A stretch of 64,000 bases of DNA from Lachnospiraceae bacterium (GCA_021771755.1 JAETOL010000001.1:296526-360525); one strand, 5' to 3'. Shown: positions 30,355 through 40,021, numbered from the stretch's first letter. A program made the numbers and translations. The notes: generated from the letters alone by a model not told the origin.

Positions 30355-30594
30355 TTACATCTGATGACGTACCACTTTATATTCATCTCCCGAACGATAA
30401 TAGGGACATTCCTTTACATTACTGGTAAGAAAACGGTAATACTCATCTTCATCCAGATTCACATCACAATAATAAGTTTCTGTTTCTTCGTCATAAACAT
30501 AGTTGGCACAATAATCACAGCTTGCCGCACCCACATTTTTCACCTCCATCTTTAAAATGCCATCATATTTTTCTGTCTGTATGCATCTTATCAC
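30355..30594 (-). CDS. Small Cys-containing DUF6472-like protein (start uncertain)
   Basis: ASCDYCANYVYDEETETYYCDVNLDEDEYYRFL...CPYYRSGDEYKVVRHQM; true start likely internal. Confidence 0.65.
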   Translation of the reverse strand: MIRCIQTEKYDGILKMEVKNVGAASCDYCANYVYDEETETYYCDVNLDEDEYYRFLTSNVKECPYYRSGDEYKVVRHQM

Positions 30595-30679
30595 AGATGA
30601 ATGTAAATAGTAAATTAAGGAATCAAATTTTTTTAAAACCTTATTGCCTAATTCCTACTGATATGATATGCTGTGTAAG

Positions 30680-30697
30680 TTGTTAACCTTTTAACGA
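30680..30697. promoter_or_regulatory. Candidate Rex operator upstream of rnfC
   Basis: TTGTTAA CCTT TTAACGA, one mismatch from TTGTTAANNNNTTAACAA. Confidence 0.65.
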
Positions 30698-30734
30698 ATC
30701 AAGAAATATTTTTAAAAGCAAAGGAGACCAGGAT

Positions 30735-32117
30735 ATGCAGAAACTGCAAAAATCTGTATTCCCCGGCGGCGTACATCCTACCGACGGATTTGACAAGGCT
30801 CTTTCCATGAACTGCGCGGTAACGCCTTACTATCCCGAAACGGTTACTATTCTTTCGGAGCAGTCTTTTGGAGGAAAATGCAGCTTCCTTGTAAAACCCG
30901 GCGAGCATGTAAAAGAAGGCCAGCTTATCGGTAAGCCTGAAGCCTTTATGGCCGCTCCCCTCCACGCCAGCGTAAGCGGTAAAGTCCTTGCTGTAAAAGA
31001 GATCACAGAACAGGGCCGCAGACTTATGGCGTGTATCCTGCAAAGAGAGGAATCTCCGGTTTCAGAAGCAGAAGCTTCCTATAAAAAAGGAACTGCTGAT
31101 ATCAGCCTTATTTCCAGACAAGAAATCCTTACTGGAATTCGTAACGGCGGTCTGACCGGAATGGGCGGAGCAGGATTCCCCACCCATAAAAAATATGAAA
31201 CTGACAAAAAGATCACAGATCTTCTCATCAACGGCGCAGAATGTGAGCCTTTCCTTACCTGCGACTACCGTCTCATGCTGGAAGAAGGCTATGCTCTCCT
31301 TAATGGGGTGCGGCTTCTTCTAAAAGGCAGCGGCGCCAAAAAAGCCTATATCTGTATGGAGGACAACAAGCCTCTGGCAGCAGAGAATCTCCAGAAGATC
31401 CTCACAGAAATGTCTTCCTCCGGCCTGATGGCAGAAGAAGAAAAGCTGGAGATCCGTGTACTTCCCACCAAATATCCTCAGGGAGGTGAGCGTCAGCTCA
31501 TCCAGGGTGTCCTTGGACGTGAAGTTCCCATGGGCGGACTTCCTGCAGATGTGGGTGTGATCGTTTCCAACGTAGGAACCGCCAAAGCCGCGGCAGACAT
31601 GATCCTTGGAAATACACCTCTGACAAAGAGAATCGTCACCGCTACCGGATCCGTAAAAAATCCGGGAAATTATCTGGTTCCTGTAGGAACCTCGGCGAAA
31701 GAGCTGATCCAGCTCTGCGGTGGAATAACCACAGCCCAAAACCGTATCATTGCAGGCGGTCCTATGACCGGTCCCTGTGTGGCACATAACTGGAACGGTG
31801 AAACCGAACTTTTCCATGTAACAAAAAACACCTCCGGAATCCTTGTACTTTCGGAACCCGGCTATGAAGAACAGCCCTGTATCCGCTGCTCCGGCTGCGA
31901 AAGCGTATGCCCGGCAGGACTGGTTCCCTACAAGATTGAATTTGCACTTCTTGATGAGGACTACGATCTCTGCGAAAAGCTTTATGCAAGCGAATGTATC
32001 GCCTGCGGATGCTGTTCTTATATCTGTCCTGCCAGACGTGAGCTTTCTGTACGGACCAGAGAAGCCAGAGACATTGTGAAACAGAGAATGAGGGAAAGGG
32101 CGGTAAAAAAATCATGA
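30735..32117 (+). CDS. rnfC: Rnf electron transport complex subunit C
   Basis: 460 aa; GGVHPTDGFDKA, GAGFPTHKKY, two 4Fe-4S motifs CIRCSGCESVCP and CIACGCCSYICP. Confidence 0.92.
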   Translation: MQKLQKSVFPGGVHPTDGFDKALSMNCAVTPYYPETVTILSEQSFGGKCSFLVKPGEHVKEGQLIGKPEAFMAAPLHASVSGKVLAVKEITEQGRRLMACILQREESPVSEAEASYKKGTADISLISRQEILTGIRNGGLTGMGGAGFPTHKKYETDKKITDLLINGAECEPFLTCDYRLMLEEGYALLNGVRLLLKGSGAKKAYICMEDNKPLAAENLQKILTEMSSSGLMAEEEKLEIRVLPTKYPQGGERQLIQGVLGREVPMGGLPADVGVIVSNVGTAKAAADMILGNTPLTKRIVTATGSVKNPGNYLVPVGTSAKELIQLCGGITTAQNRIIAGGPMTGPCVAHNWNGETELFHVTKNTSGILVLSEPGYEEQPCIRCSGCESVCPAGLVPYKIEFALLDEDYDLCEKLYASECIACGCCSYICPARRELSVRTREARDIVKQRMRERAVKKS

Positions 32118-33082
32118 ATCAGACAAAAACCTTCAGCGGCCCCCATATCCGCACAGCCAACACAACAAGGAACATCATGCTCCATGTTGCTATTTCTCTG
32201 ATGCCGGCCCTCTTAGGTTCCATTTACTTTTTCGGGATCCGCTCCCTGTACATTACCGGTCTTTCCGTAACCGTCTGCGTCCTGACAGAGTATATCTGGC
32301 AGAAGCTGGCAAAAAAACCGGTCACTGCAGGGGATTTCAGTGCTGTGGTCACAGGTATCCTTCTTGCCTTTAACATGCCGGTCACCGCGCCTTTGTGGGT
32401 GATCGTTGCAGCTGACGTTTTCAGCATCCTTGTTGTCAAGCAGATGTTCGGCGGTATCGGATGCAACTTTGCCAATCCGGCACTGATGGGACGTCTTCTG
32501 ACCATGGTCGTATGGCCGGGGACAGTAATGCAGTATGTAGCGCCCAGAACGCTGACAGCCTCCGGCTTTGATGCTGTTTCCTCAGCTACCGTACTGGGAG
32601 CTGTAAAAAACGGCGGCGAAGCCGGCTACAGCTATCTGCAGATGCTCCTTGGCGAGACACCCGGCGCACTTGGTGAAACCAGCAAGCTTCTTCTGCTTGT
32701 AGGCTTTGCCTATATGTGCTTTATGGGAATTGTAAATGCAGAAGCGGCACTTACCTATATCGGTACGGTAGTTCTTCTGACCTTTGTGTTCGGACCTTCC
32801 GGACTCTTTACAGGAGACATCCTTCTGAACCTTTTTGGCGGTGGTCTGATCCTGGGCGCATGCTACATGCTTACCGACTACGCCTTTGCCTCAAGAAGAG
32901 GCCGTCTGCTTTATGCAGTCACCGCCGGAGTCATTACTGCGGCCATCCGTATCTTCAGTTTTTATCCGGAGGGAATCTGCTTCGGTATCCTGACAGCCAA
33001 CTGTCTTGCCGGCGCTCTGTCTCTGCTCCATAAAAAACATGTATACGGTGTAAAAAAGCTTAAATTGGAGGAATATTCATGA
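32114..33082 (+). CDS. rnfD: Rnf electron transport complex subunit D
   Basis: 322 aa membrane protein; SGPHIRTANTTRNIMLHV, GGIGCNFANPALMGRLL; SSATVLGAVK carries the S-A-T flavin attachment-like motif. Confidence 0.9.
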   Translation: MNQTKTFSGPHIRTANTTRNIMLHVAISLMPALLGSIYFFGIRSLYITGLSVTVCVLTEYIWQKLAKKPVTAGDFSAVVTGILLAFNMPVTAPLWVIVAADVFSILVVKQMFGGIGCNFANPALMGRLLTMVVWPGTVMQYVAPRTLTASGFDAVSSATVLGAVKNGGEAGYSYLQMLLGETPGALGETSKLLLLVGFAYMCFMGIVNAEAALTYIGTVVLLTFVFGPSGLFTGDILLNLFGGGLILGACYMLTDYAFASRRGRLLYAVTAGVITAAIRIFSFYPEGICFGILTANCLAGALSLLHKKHVYGVKKLKLEEYS

Positions 33083-34476
33083 AAAATAAAGAAGTAAAAG
33101 GAATTCTTGCCCTTGTTGTGGTAACCGCTCTCTCTTTTGGCGTGATCATTGGTTCAAAATCCCTGGCCATCAGCGCAGGCGGCGATTCCGCCGCTCAGAG
33201 TGCGGAAGCTCTGGAAGAGCTTGATGTAAGCGGTGCAGAAAACATTGAAAAAGCGTCCAAAACTTCTGACGGTTATCTGGTAACCGTACGCACCAAAGGC
33301 TATGTAGGCGATATCGTAATGGATGTAGCTTTTGACGAGTCCGCATCTAAGATCACAGGTGTTCAGGTAGTTGAACAGTCTGAGACAGACGGTCTTGGTT
33401 CTAAAATCGCAGAAGCTGAGTTCCTGGATCAGTTTAAAGGAGTGGAAGCACCTGTTTATCTTCCGAGTATGGATGTTTCCGCAGAAACAGACAGTGCGGA
33501 AGAAGAAGCTGCTCCGGAAGAAGCGGAAGATCTCAGCATCCTTGAGGGAGCTTCCCTTGCAGACGGTACCTATGAGGCAAAAACAGAGGCTCCGGATTCC
33601 AACGGATTTATTGATGTTGTTACACTCACTGTAAAGGACGGCGCTATTACAGAAGCAAGCTGGGATGCTGTAACCGAAGACGGCAGCAAAAAAAGCATCA
33701 TGTCCGAAAACGGTGAGTACACGATGACAGAAGACGGACTTACATGGAAAGAGCAGGCTGAGGCTCTTGCTTCCGCTCTGATCGAGAACCAGTCTCTTTC
33801 CTTCCTGAACACCGATGCAGAAGGCAAAACTGACGCTGTTTCCGGTGTAAGTATTTCTGTAAACGGTTTTATCGACCTGGCTGCACAGTGTATGAAACAG
33901 GCTGCAGGCCTGGAAGATGCCCCGGCAGATCCTTTTGCCGGCGCCACTCTCACAGACGGTACTTATGAAGCCAAAACAGAAGCTCCGGATTCCAACGGAT
34001 TCACAGATGTAGTCACTCTTACTGTAAAGGACGGCGCTATTACAGAAGCAAGCTGGGATGCTGTGACCGAAGACGGCAGCAAAAAAAGCATCATGTCCGA
34101 AAACGGTGAGTACACGATGACAGAAGATGGACTTACATGGAAAGAGCAGGCTGAGGCTCTTGCTTCCGCTCTGATCGAGAACCAGTCCCTTTCCTTCCTG
34201 AACACCGATGCAGAAGGTAAGACCGATGCCGTTTCCGGTGTTAGTATTTCTGTAAACGGCTTTATCGATCTGGCAACCAGATGTCTGGAGGAGGCTTCCG
34301 GTATTCAGGCTTCCCAGCCGGAAACAGAAGAAGCTCCGGAAGAAGAGGCTGCTTCCGAGGAAACTGCTGATATAGCCGGAACTGAAATCGATGCAATCTC
34401 CGGTGCTACCATGTCTTCTACTGCAGCAGTGACCGGTATTAATGAAGCATATGATTTCTTACAGACAGTGAAATAA
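33079..34476 (+). CDS. rnfG: RnfG-like subunit with two inserted FMN-binding-like repeats
   Basis: 465 aa; N-terminal RnfG-like part, C-terminal EIDAISGATMSSTAAVTGINEAYDFL flavinylation motif, two near-identical internal repeats. Confidence 0.88.
   Translation: MKNKEVKGILALVVVTALSFGVIIGSKSLAISAGGDSAAQSAEALEELDVSGAENIEKASKTSDGYLVTVRTKGYVGDIVMDVAFDESASKITGVQVVEQSETDGLGSKIAEAEFLDQFKGVEAPVYLPSMDVSAETDSAEEEAAPEEAEDLSILEGASLADGTYEAKTEAPDSNGFIDVVTLTVKDGAITEASWDAVTEDGSKKSIMSENGEYTMTEDGLTWKEQAEALASALIENQSLSFLNTDAEGKTDAVSGVSISVNGFIDLAAQCMKQAAGLEDAPADPFAGATLTDGTYEAKTEAPDSNGFTDVVTLTVKDGAITEASWDAVTEDGSKKSIMSENGEYTMTEDGLTWKEQAEALASALIENQSLSFLNTDAEGKTDAVSGVSISVNGFIDLATRCLEEASGIQASQPETEEAPEEEAASEETADIAGTEIDAISGATMSSTAAVTGINEAYDFLQTVK
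33562..33882 (+). repeat. Intragenic repeat 1 (DGTYEAKTEAPDSNGF...DAVSGVSISVNGFIDLA)
   Basis: Near identical to 33955-34275 at DNA level; period 393 bp (131 codons). Confidence 0.95.
33955..34275 (+). repeat. Intragenic repeat 2
   Basis: Near identical to 33562-33882. Confidence 0.95.
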
Positions 34477-34494
34477 GAAAACGGAGGTTTCAAT

Positions 34495-35262
34495 ATGAAA
34501 TTAAGATATCCGGCAGAAGCCTTTGCTCTGGGGATCGTTCTTTTTTCCGCAGGCATGAAAGAAGCCTTTGCAGCCGGGATCCTGGTGATCTTCACTTCTG
34601 TATTTGCAGAACTTTTGAAGAATCTTCTGGAAAAGGCAGTTCCCACATGGAGTCTGAAACTCTGTGTCTATATTGCCTCCGGTTCTGTATGTGCTTCCGC
34701 TTTTCTTACAGGCTTTGCAGTTCTGGGTACTGTTCTTACAACAGAACTGTGGATCATGGTTTTTATTGTAGGACTTCTCTGCGGAAAACATGCGCTTTCC
34801 GGAAATACAGACAGTGAATATGGCGAGCTCCTTCTGGAATCCGCCTTTGTCTGGGGACTTTGGATCCTGTTTACTGTTTTCCGCGAATTTCTGGGCAGCG
34901 GAAGCATCTTCGGAAATACAGTCTTTACAGCATCGTTCCAGTCCAAAGCCTTCCTGAATACCACTTTTGCATTCATGGAAGCCGGACTTGTCCTTGCATC
35001 GGTAAACGGAATCCTGAAAAAAGACTGCAAAGGAATGAACAGCCTGTTCCCTGTGGTTCCCGCCATGTTTCTCTTCCATCCTTTTACAGTGGAAAGCTTT
35101 GCGGGGCTCCCTGGAACGGTGTGGGTGATCGCTGTTCCCATTCTTCTGTTCCTTTCTGTAAAGCAGACTTTAAAATTTGCCCGTACCGGAAGATTTTTCC
35201 GCGGGCTTCCTGTAGATATGCTGGCAGCAGGATTCATTTACATGATCCTGAGCATCTACTGA
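34495..35262 (+). CDS. RnfE/RnfA-like integral membrane protein (divergent)
   Basis: 255 aa; multiple TM segments, VFREFLGSGSIFG resembles the RnfE/NqrD REhLGSGTLFG motif; last gene of rnf operon. Confidence 0.65.
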   Translation: MKLRYPAEAFALGIVLFSAGMKEAFAAGILVIFTSVFAELLKNLLEKAVPTWSLKLCVYIASGSVCASAFLTGFAVLGTVLTTELWIMVFIVGLLCGKHALSGNTDSEYGELLLESAFVWGLWILFTVFREFLGSGSIFGNTVFTASFQSKAFLNTTFAFMEAGLVLASVNGILKKDCKGMNSLFPVVPAMFLFHPFTVESFAGLPGTVWVIAVPILLFLSVKQTLKFARTGRFFRGLPVDMLAAGFIYMILSIY

Positions 35263-35270
35263 TCTTTTTG

Positions 35271-35302
35271 CGGCATGGCCTTTGGGCTGTGCCGTTTTTT
35301 TA
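35271..35302 (+). terminator. Terminator of the rnf-like operon
   Basis: CGGCATGGCC tttg GGCTGTGCCG TTTTTTT. Confidence 0.8.
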
Positions 35303-35314
35303 TATAAATTTTAT

Positions 35315-35343
35315 TTGACAAAGTATATACCCGATGCTATAAT
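35315..35343 (+). promoter_or_regulatory. Consensus sigma-A promoter for FUSC gene
   Basis: TTGACA, 17 bp, TATAAT. Confidence 0.8.
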
Positions 35344-35378
35344 TCCTCCCCGATATCTCAACCGAAAGGAGCGTTTTT

Positions 35379-36428
35379 ATGACATTTTATCAGGAACTGC
35401 AGCTGAATCAGCAGGGATCCAAAGCAATCATCAAGGCTTCTTCCAGCCCTGGCGAAAAGCTGCGCCATATCTCTGTTTATCTGTTCAAGATCTTCATTAC
35501 AATGGTCTTCTGCATGGCCTTTGTTATGGGCTACACCAAAATCTTCGGGGATGAAAACAGTATCGTAGGTGTGATCGTCCTTCTTTGTATCATGGTCTTC
35601 CGCTATGCCGACTTCGGCATGCAGATGCCGGGCTCTCTGGCCTCCCTCGCCATAATCTTTGGTATCCTTGCCTTGGGTCCGCGACTGGCAAACGCCGCCG
35701 GACTTTTTGGAGAACTGATCATCAATGCAGGATGCATCTTTGCTCTTCTGCTTTTGGGCTGTCACAATGTCATGATGGCAAATCATTCCACTCTTGTTCT
35801 TGGCTATCTTCTGCTTTACGGCTATGATACCACCGGAAAAACTTATCTGATGAGACTGGCTGCCATAGGAGCCGGCGCTGTTCTGACTGCCTTTGTCTTT
35901 TACAGAAATCACAGAAAGCTGACCTATAAAAGAAAACTCCGCGATGTCATAAAAGAATTTCGACTGACTTCACTTCGGACACGCTGGCAGCTGACCGTAA
36001 CCTTCGGCGTTTCCACTGCGGTTTTTCTCGGAGGACTTTTTCATATTCCAAGAACCATGTGGATCGGGATTGCCGCCATGTCTGTGCTGCTTCCTTTCCG
36101 CGCAGATATGAAAGAAAGAGTCAAAGGACGTATTCCCGGAAACATCATCGGTGCGGTTGTCTTCCTTGGCATCTGTGTGTTCCTTCCGGCCTCTGTCTTT
36201 CCTTATATCGGCGTGATCGGAGGCATCGGTGTCGGACTTTCCGCCACCTATCAGTGGCAGGCAGTATTTAATTCTCTGGGCGCCATGGCGATCGCCACCA
36301 GTATTCTTGGTCTTCCCGGAGCTATCCTCTTCCGGATTGCCAATAACTTTATTGGTTCTGTTTACGGACAGTTCTTTGAAAAAATATCCAGCCGGTTCCT
36401 TGACCGGATCACTCCTGCCCGGGCCTGA
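35379..36428 (+). CDS. FUSC/aromatic acid exporter family membrane protein
   Basis: 349 aa with paired TM blocks; RTRWQLTVTFGVSTAVFLGGLFHIPRTMWIGIAAMSVLLPFRADMKERVKGRIPGNIIG. Confidence 0.8.
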   Translation: MTFYQELQLNQQGSKAIIKASSSPGEKLRHISVYLFKIFITMVFCMAFVMGYTKIFGDENSIVGVIVLLCIMVFRYADFGMQMPGSLASLAIIFGILALGPRLANAAGLFGELIINAGCIFALLLLGCHNVMMANHSTLVLGYLLLYGYDTTGKTYLMRLAAIGAGAVLTAFVFYRNHRKLTYKRKLRDVIKEFRLTSLRTRWQLTVTFGVSTAVFLGGLFHIPRTMWIGIAAMSVLLPFRADMKERVKGRIPGNIIGAVVFLGICVFLPASVFPYIGVIGGIGVGLSATYQWQAVFNSLGAMAIATSILGLPGAILFRIANNFIGSVYGQFFEKISSRFLDRITPARA

Positions 36429-36443
36429 GTTTTCTGAAATCAT

Positions 36444-36497
36444 AAAAAGCCATAGTTTCCGGTATTTTCTGTCATACCGGAAACCATGGCTTTTTTA
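36444..36497. terminator. Intrinsic terminator
   Basis: AAAAGCCATAGTTTCCGGTAT ttctgtc ATACCGGAAACCATGGCTTTTTT. Confidence 0.85.
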
Positions 36498-36536
36498 TTC
36501 AGGATACCTGTTCTATATGGAAAAAGGCAGTCTTTT

Positions 36537-36722
36537 TCAGGAATTCTCCTCCAGAATATCTCTTACCAGGCAGCGGATAAAATCTCTGCACTTTCCGCAT
36601 CCTGTTCCAAATCCCGTTGCCTTCTGTACTTCTTCAAAATCCTTTGCACCTGCCTTAATGGCATCTTCGATCATTCCGTAAGTAATATTCTTACAATGGC
36701 ACGCTTCTTTTTTTCGATTCAT
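36537..36722 (-). CDS. BFD-like (2Fe-2S)-binding protein
   Basis: MNRKKEACHCKNITYGMIEDAIKAG...GTGCGKCRDFI, CxC..CxxC pattern. Confidence 0.85.
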   Translation of the reverse strand: MNRKKEACHCKNITYGMIEDAIKAGAKDFEEVQKATGFGTGCGKCRDFIRCLVRDILEENS

Positions 36723-36755
36723 AGATCACCCTCTCTTTCTGATTTGTTTTGTGAT

Positions 36756-37532
36756 TTATTCCCACACCTTCCACGGTGCGTTTCCCTTCTGCCACAGTTC
36801 TTCCAGATAATTTTTTTCGCGAAGCGTATCCATACACTGCCAGAATCCTTTATGGCGGTATGCATTCAGCTGTCCGCTGCGCGCTGCCTCTACCAGAGGC
36901 TCCTTCTCAAATACTGTGGAATCGTCCTGGATCAGATCCATGATCTCCGGTTCAAGAACCATAAATCCGGCATTGATCCAGCCTCCGTCCTCTTTTTTCT
37001 TCTCTTTAAAGTTTGTAATGGTACCGTCCTCACAGATATCAAGGATACCAAAACGACCTCCCGGCTGGGCAGCTGTGATCGTTGCCATTTTGCCATGAGA
37101 TCTGTGGTATTCCAGAAGTTCTTTTATGTTCACATCTGCGACTCCGTCCCCATAGGTCAGCATAAAGGTATCTCCGTCCAGATATTCCCTGACTCTTTTG
37201 ATACGTCCTCCTGTCATGGTATACAGTCCCGTATCCACCAGCGTCACCTTCCATGGTTCCAGCGTATTGTTGTGGACGATCATCTTGTTTTCCTGTGTAA
37301 AGTCAAAGGTAATGTTGCTGTTATGCAGATAGTAGTCTGCAAACCATTCTTTGATCACATGCTGCTTATAGCCGCAGCAGATAACAAACTCATTAAATCC
37401 ATAATGAGAATACATTTTCATAATATGCCATAAGATAGGCTTTTCTCCGATCTCGATCATTGGCTTGGGCTTCAGATGACTTTCTTCACTGATCCTTGTT
37501 CCAAATCCTCCTGCCAGAATAACAACCTTCAT
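36756..37532 (-). CDS. rfbF: Glucose-1-phosphate cytidylyltransferase
   Basis: 258 aa; MKVVILAGGFGTRISEESHLKPKPMIEIGEKPILWHIMKMYSHYGFNEFVICCGYKQ. Confidence 0.95.
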   Translation of the reverse strand: MKVVILAGGFGTRISEESHLKPKPMIEIGEKPILWHIMKMYSHYGFNEFVICCGYKQHVIKEWFADYYLHNSNITFDFTQENKMIVHNNTLEPWKVTLVDTGLYTMTGGRIKRVREYLDGDTFMLTYGDGVADVNIKELLEYHRSHGKMATITAAQPGGRFGILDICEDGTITNFKEKKKEDGGWINAGFMVLEPEIMDLIQDDSTVFEKEPLVEAARSGQLNAYRHKGFWQCMDTLREKNYLEELWQKGNAPWKVWE

Positions 37533-37720
37533 ATAGATTCTCCCATCTTCCTTTATTTCTATCTGTCCGTCTGATCTTTATGTCCTTTTCATTCTAATAC
37601 AAATATGTTCAAAAGAAAACCCCAAAAGATAAAAAGCCATACAGTCAGCCGGGAAAATATCTCTTTCCCAACTGACCATACGGCTGTTCAAATATCTGTT
37701 CTGCTTCTGGCGTATCGTTT

Positions 37721-39106
37721 TTATTTTGCCTTTGCAGCTTTTTTCTCCTGAGTTTCTTTCCACAGTCTGTCCGCTTCCGGTGTCCACTGCTGCGCATAGG
37801 CGGTGCACTTTCCGCAAAGATGCTCTGCTGTTTCTGGAGACTGCAGGTCTGTGGAATGTGCTCCGGATTCTTTTACAAGTCTCTGGAGGATCTCCGGATT
37901 CTCCAGCATCGGACATGGGCGAAGCATGTTCTCATTAAACGGCTGATTGTTATGGTATGCCATAAATAACGGCTGCTTCAGGATCTCCAGGATGGTATTT
38001 TCCCGGATATTTCCATTGGAATAATGGATAAACACACAGGGTTCCGCATCTCCATTGGCATTAATATGGAAGTAATTTCTGCCTCCTGCAATGCATCCTC
38101 CCACAAACTCTCCGTCATTCTGGAAGTCCATGGTAAACAGTCCCGGCCCATGTTCCATATTGCGGATTTCTCTTACTCTGTCATGCATATAAACTCTCTG
38201 TTCTGCTGTTGGAAGAAGTTCCAGAGAAGCATCGTTTCCAACCGGCATATAGTGAAAATACAGAGAATAACGGCAGCCTTTTTCCACCAGCATATTTACA
38301 AACTCATCGCTTGTCACACTGTCGATATTCTGACTGGTATAGCAGATCGAGGTACCAAAAACAAGACCGTTCTTCTTCAGAAGTTCCATAGCATGCATGA
38401 CTTTTCCGTAAACACCCTCGCCACGGCGCAGATCATTTACTTCCGGCTTTCCTTCCAGACTCAGCGCCAGGAACAGGTTTCCTGCTTCCTGCATCTGATG
38501 ACAGAGCTCTTCGTCTACAAGAGTACCATTTGTGTAAGCAAGGAATACACAGTCGTTATGCTTTTTGCAGAGTGCGATCACGTCTTTTTTGCGTACCATC
38601 GGTTCTCCGCCTGTCAGCATATAGAAATACACACCAAGCTCTTTTCCCTGAGTAATGACAGAATCCATTTCTTCAAAGGTAAGATTCAGCTTGTTTCCGT
38701 ATTCTGCCGCCCAGCATCCTGTACAGTGAAGATTGCACGCACTGGTAGGATCCATAAGAATGATCCAGGGGATATTGCAGTTATGTACTTTTCTCATTTC
38801 ACGAATGGTTTTTGTGCCATGATAAAACGCCTCATATCCCAGATTCACAAGAGTCGTCTTCAGAACATTGGGATGAAGTTCCTCCACCATAGAGCTTACA
38901 TAACGGTTCAGTGTATATTCCGGGTTTAAAGTCACCCGTCTTAAATACTCCCAGTTGATCCCCAGATCAAACTCATTCATATATTTTTCCGCAGTGTCAA
39001 GGATCTTTTCATAAGCGCCCTGACGGTCTTTATTGATCTGACTGAGTTCATGCTCTACGATTCCTGAAAAAACTTTTCTGCCTGCTGCGTGTGCGATTCT
39101 GCTCAT
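37721..39106 (-). CDS. Radical SAM protein with C-terminal Cys-rich (SPASM-like) region
   Basis: MDPTSACNLHCTGCWAAEYG CxxxCxxC motif, TGGEP; start reset to M20 of the ORF (SD ggaggaatt). Confidence 0.88.
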   Translation of the reverse strand: MSRIAHAAGRKVFSGIVEHELSQINKDRQGAYEKILDTAEKYMNEFDLGINWEYLRRVTLNPEYTLNRYVSSMVEELHPNVLKTTLVNLGYEAFYHGTKTIREMRKVHNCNIPWIILMDPTSACNLHCTGCWAAEYGNKLNLTFEEMDSVITQGKELGVYFYMLTGGEPMVRKKDVIALCKKHNDCVFLAYTNGTLVDEELCHQMQEAGNLFLALSLEGKPEVNDLRRGEGVYGKVMHAMELLKKNGLVFGTSICYTSQNIDSVTSDEFVNMLVEKGCRYSLYFHYMPVGNDASLELLPTAEQRVYMHDRVREIRNMEHGPGLFTMDFQNDGEFVGGCIAGGRNYFHINANGDAEPCVFIHYSNGNIRENTILEILKQPLFMAYHNNQPFNENMLRPCPMLENPEILQRLVKESGAHSTDLQSPETAEHLCGKCTAYAQQWTPEADRLWKETQEKKAAKAK

Positions 39107-39241
39107 CTGCAATTCCTCCCTGTAATGTACGCTTCCAAAACGGTACCTGTTTTTACTTATCAATTTGTATAGCTTTCATTATAGGCGGAAATATACTTTT
39201 TTCCATAAACAAAAGCAGGGCAGTGTTTAGTTTTTTATCAT

Positions 39242-40021
39242 TCAAAGCATTTTGTCTAATTCCTTCAATTCGCAGAAGGGAATACTCCCTCCAAAAAGAT
39301 CCAGGGCGCTTCCTACGGTTACATCCAGCCGTCCCCTGCCATGCACCTTCAAAAGCCGGATATCCTCCATACAGCCTACTCCGCCTGCATAGGTAACCGG
39401 TTTTTCTCCATATTCCGCAAGGATCTCTGCAAGTTCCGTCTCTATACCGGAAGCCTTACCTTCCACATCTACTGCATGGATCAGAAACTCATCGCAGTGG
39501 CTGCCAAGCTCCCTCATCCTTTCCGGCGTCACTTCCACATCTGTAAATTTCTGCCAGCGGTCTGTAACGATGTAGTATGCGCCGTCCTTTTTCCGGCAGC
39601 TGAGATCCAGGACAAGATGCTCTTTCCCGGCTTCTCTTTCCATTTTTTCCAGGTTTTCCCAGCACAATCTGCCCTCCCGGAACACATAGGAAGTCACGAT
39701 CACATGACTTGCCCCTGCATCCAGATACTGCTGTGCATTGTCCGGACGTACCCCGCCGCCGATCTGCAGACCTCCGGTAAATGTTTTCAGTGCCTTTAGC
39801 GCCTGCTTCCTGGTTTCTTCAAAATACGGAGAACTCTCCGGATTCAAAAGGATCACATGTCCTCCTCTGAGTCCTGCATCTCTGTACAGAGCCGCATAAA
39901 AAGCCGCATCCTGCTCTGAAACAAAATTTTCCCGCGCCTGATCTCCGGCATCCTTCAGGCTTCCTCCTACAATCTGTTTCACCTTGCCATTATGTATATC
40001 AATACACGGACGAAATCGCAT
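39242..40021 (-). CDS. hisA: Phosphoribosylformimino-5-aminoimidazole carboxamide ribotide isomerase family (HisA)
   Basis: MRFRPCIDIHNGKVKQIVGGSL, LQIGGGVRPDNAQQYLDAGASHVIVTSYVF. Confidence 0.88.
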   Translation of the reverse strand: MRFRPCIDIHNGKVKQIVGGSLKDAGDQARENFVSEQDAAFYAALYRDAGLRGGHVILLNPESSPYFEETRKQALKALKTFTGGLQIGGGVRPDNAQQYLDAGASHVIVTSYVFREGRLCWENLEKMEREAGKEHLVLDLSCRKKDGAYYIVTDRWQKFTDVEVTPERMRELGSHCDEFLIHAVDVEGKASGIETELAEILAEYGEKPVTYAGGVGCMEDIRLLKVHGRGRLDVTVGSALDLFGGSIPFCELKELDKML

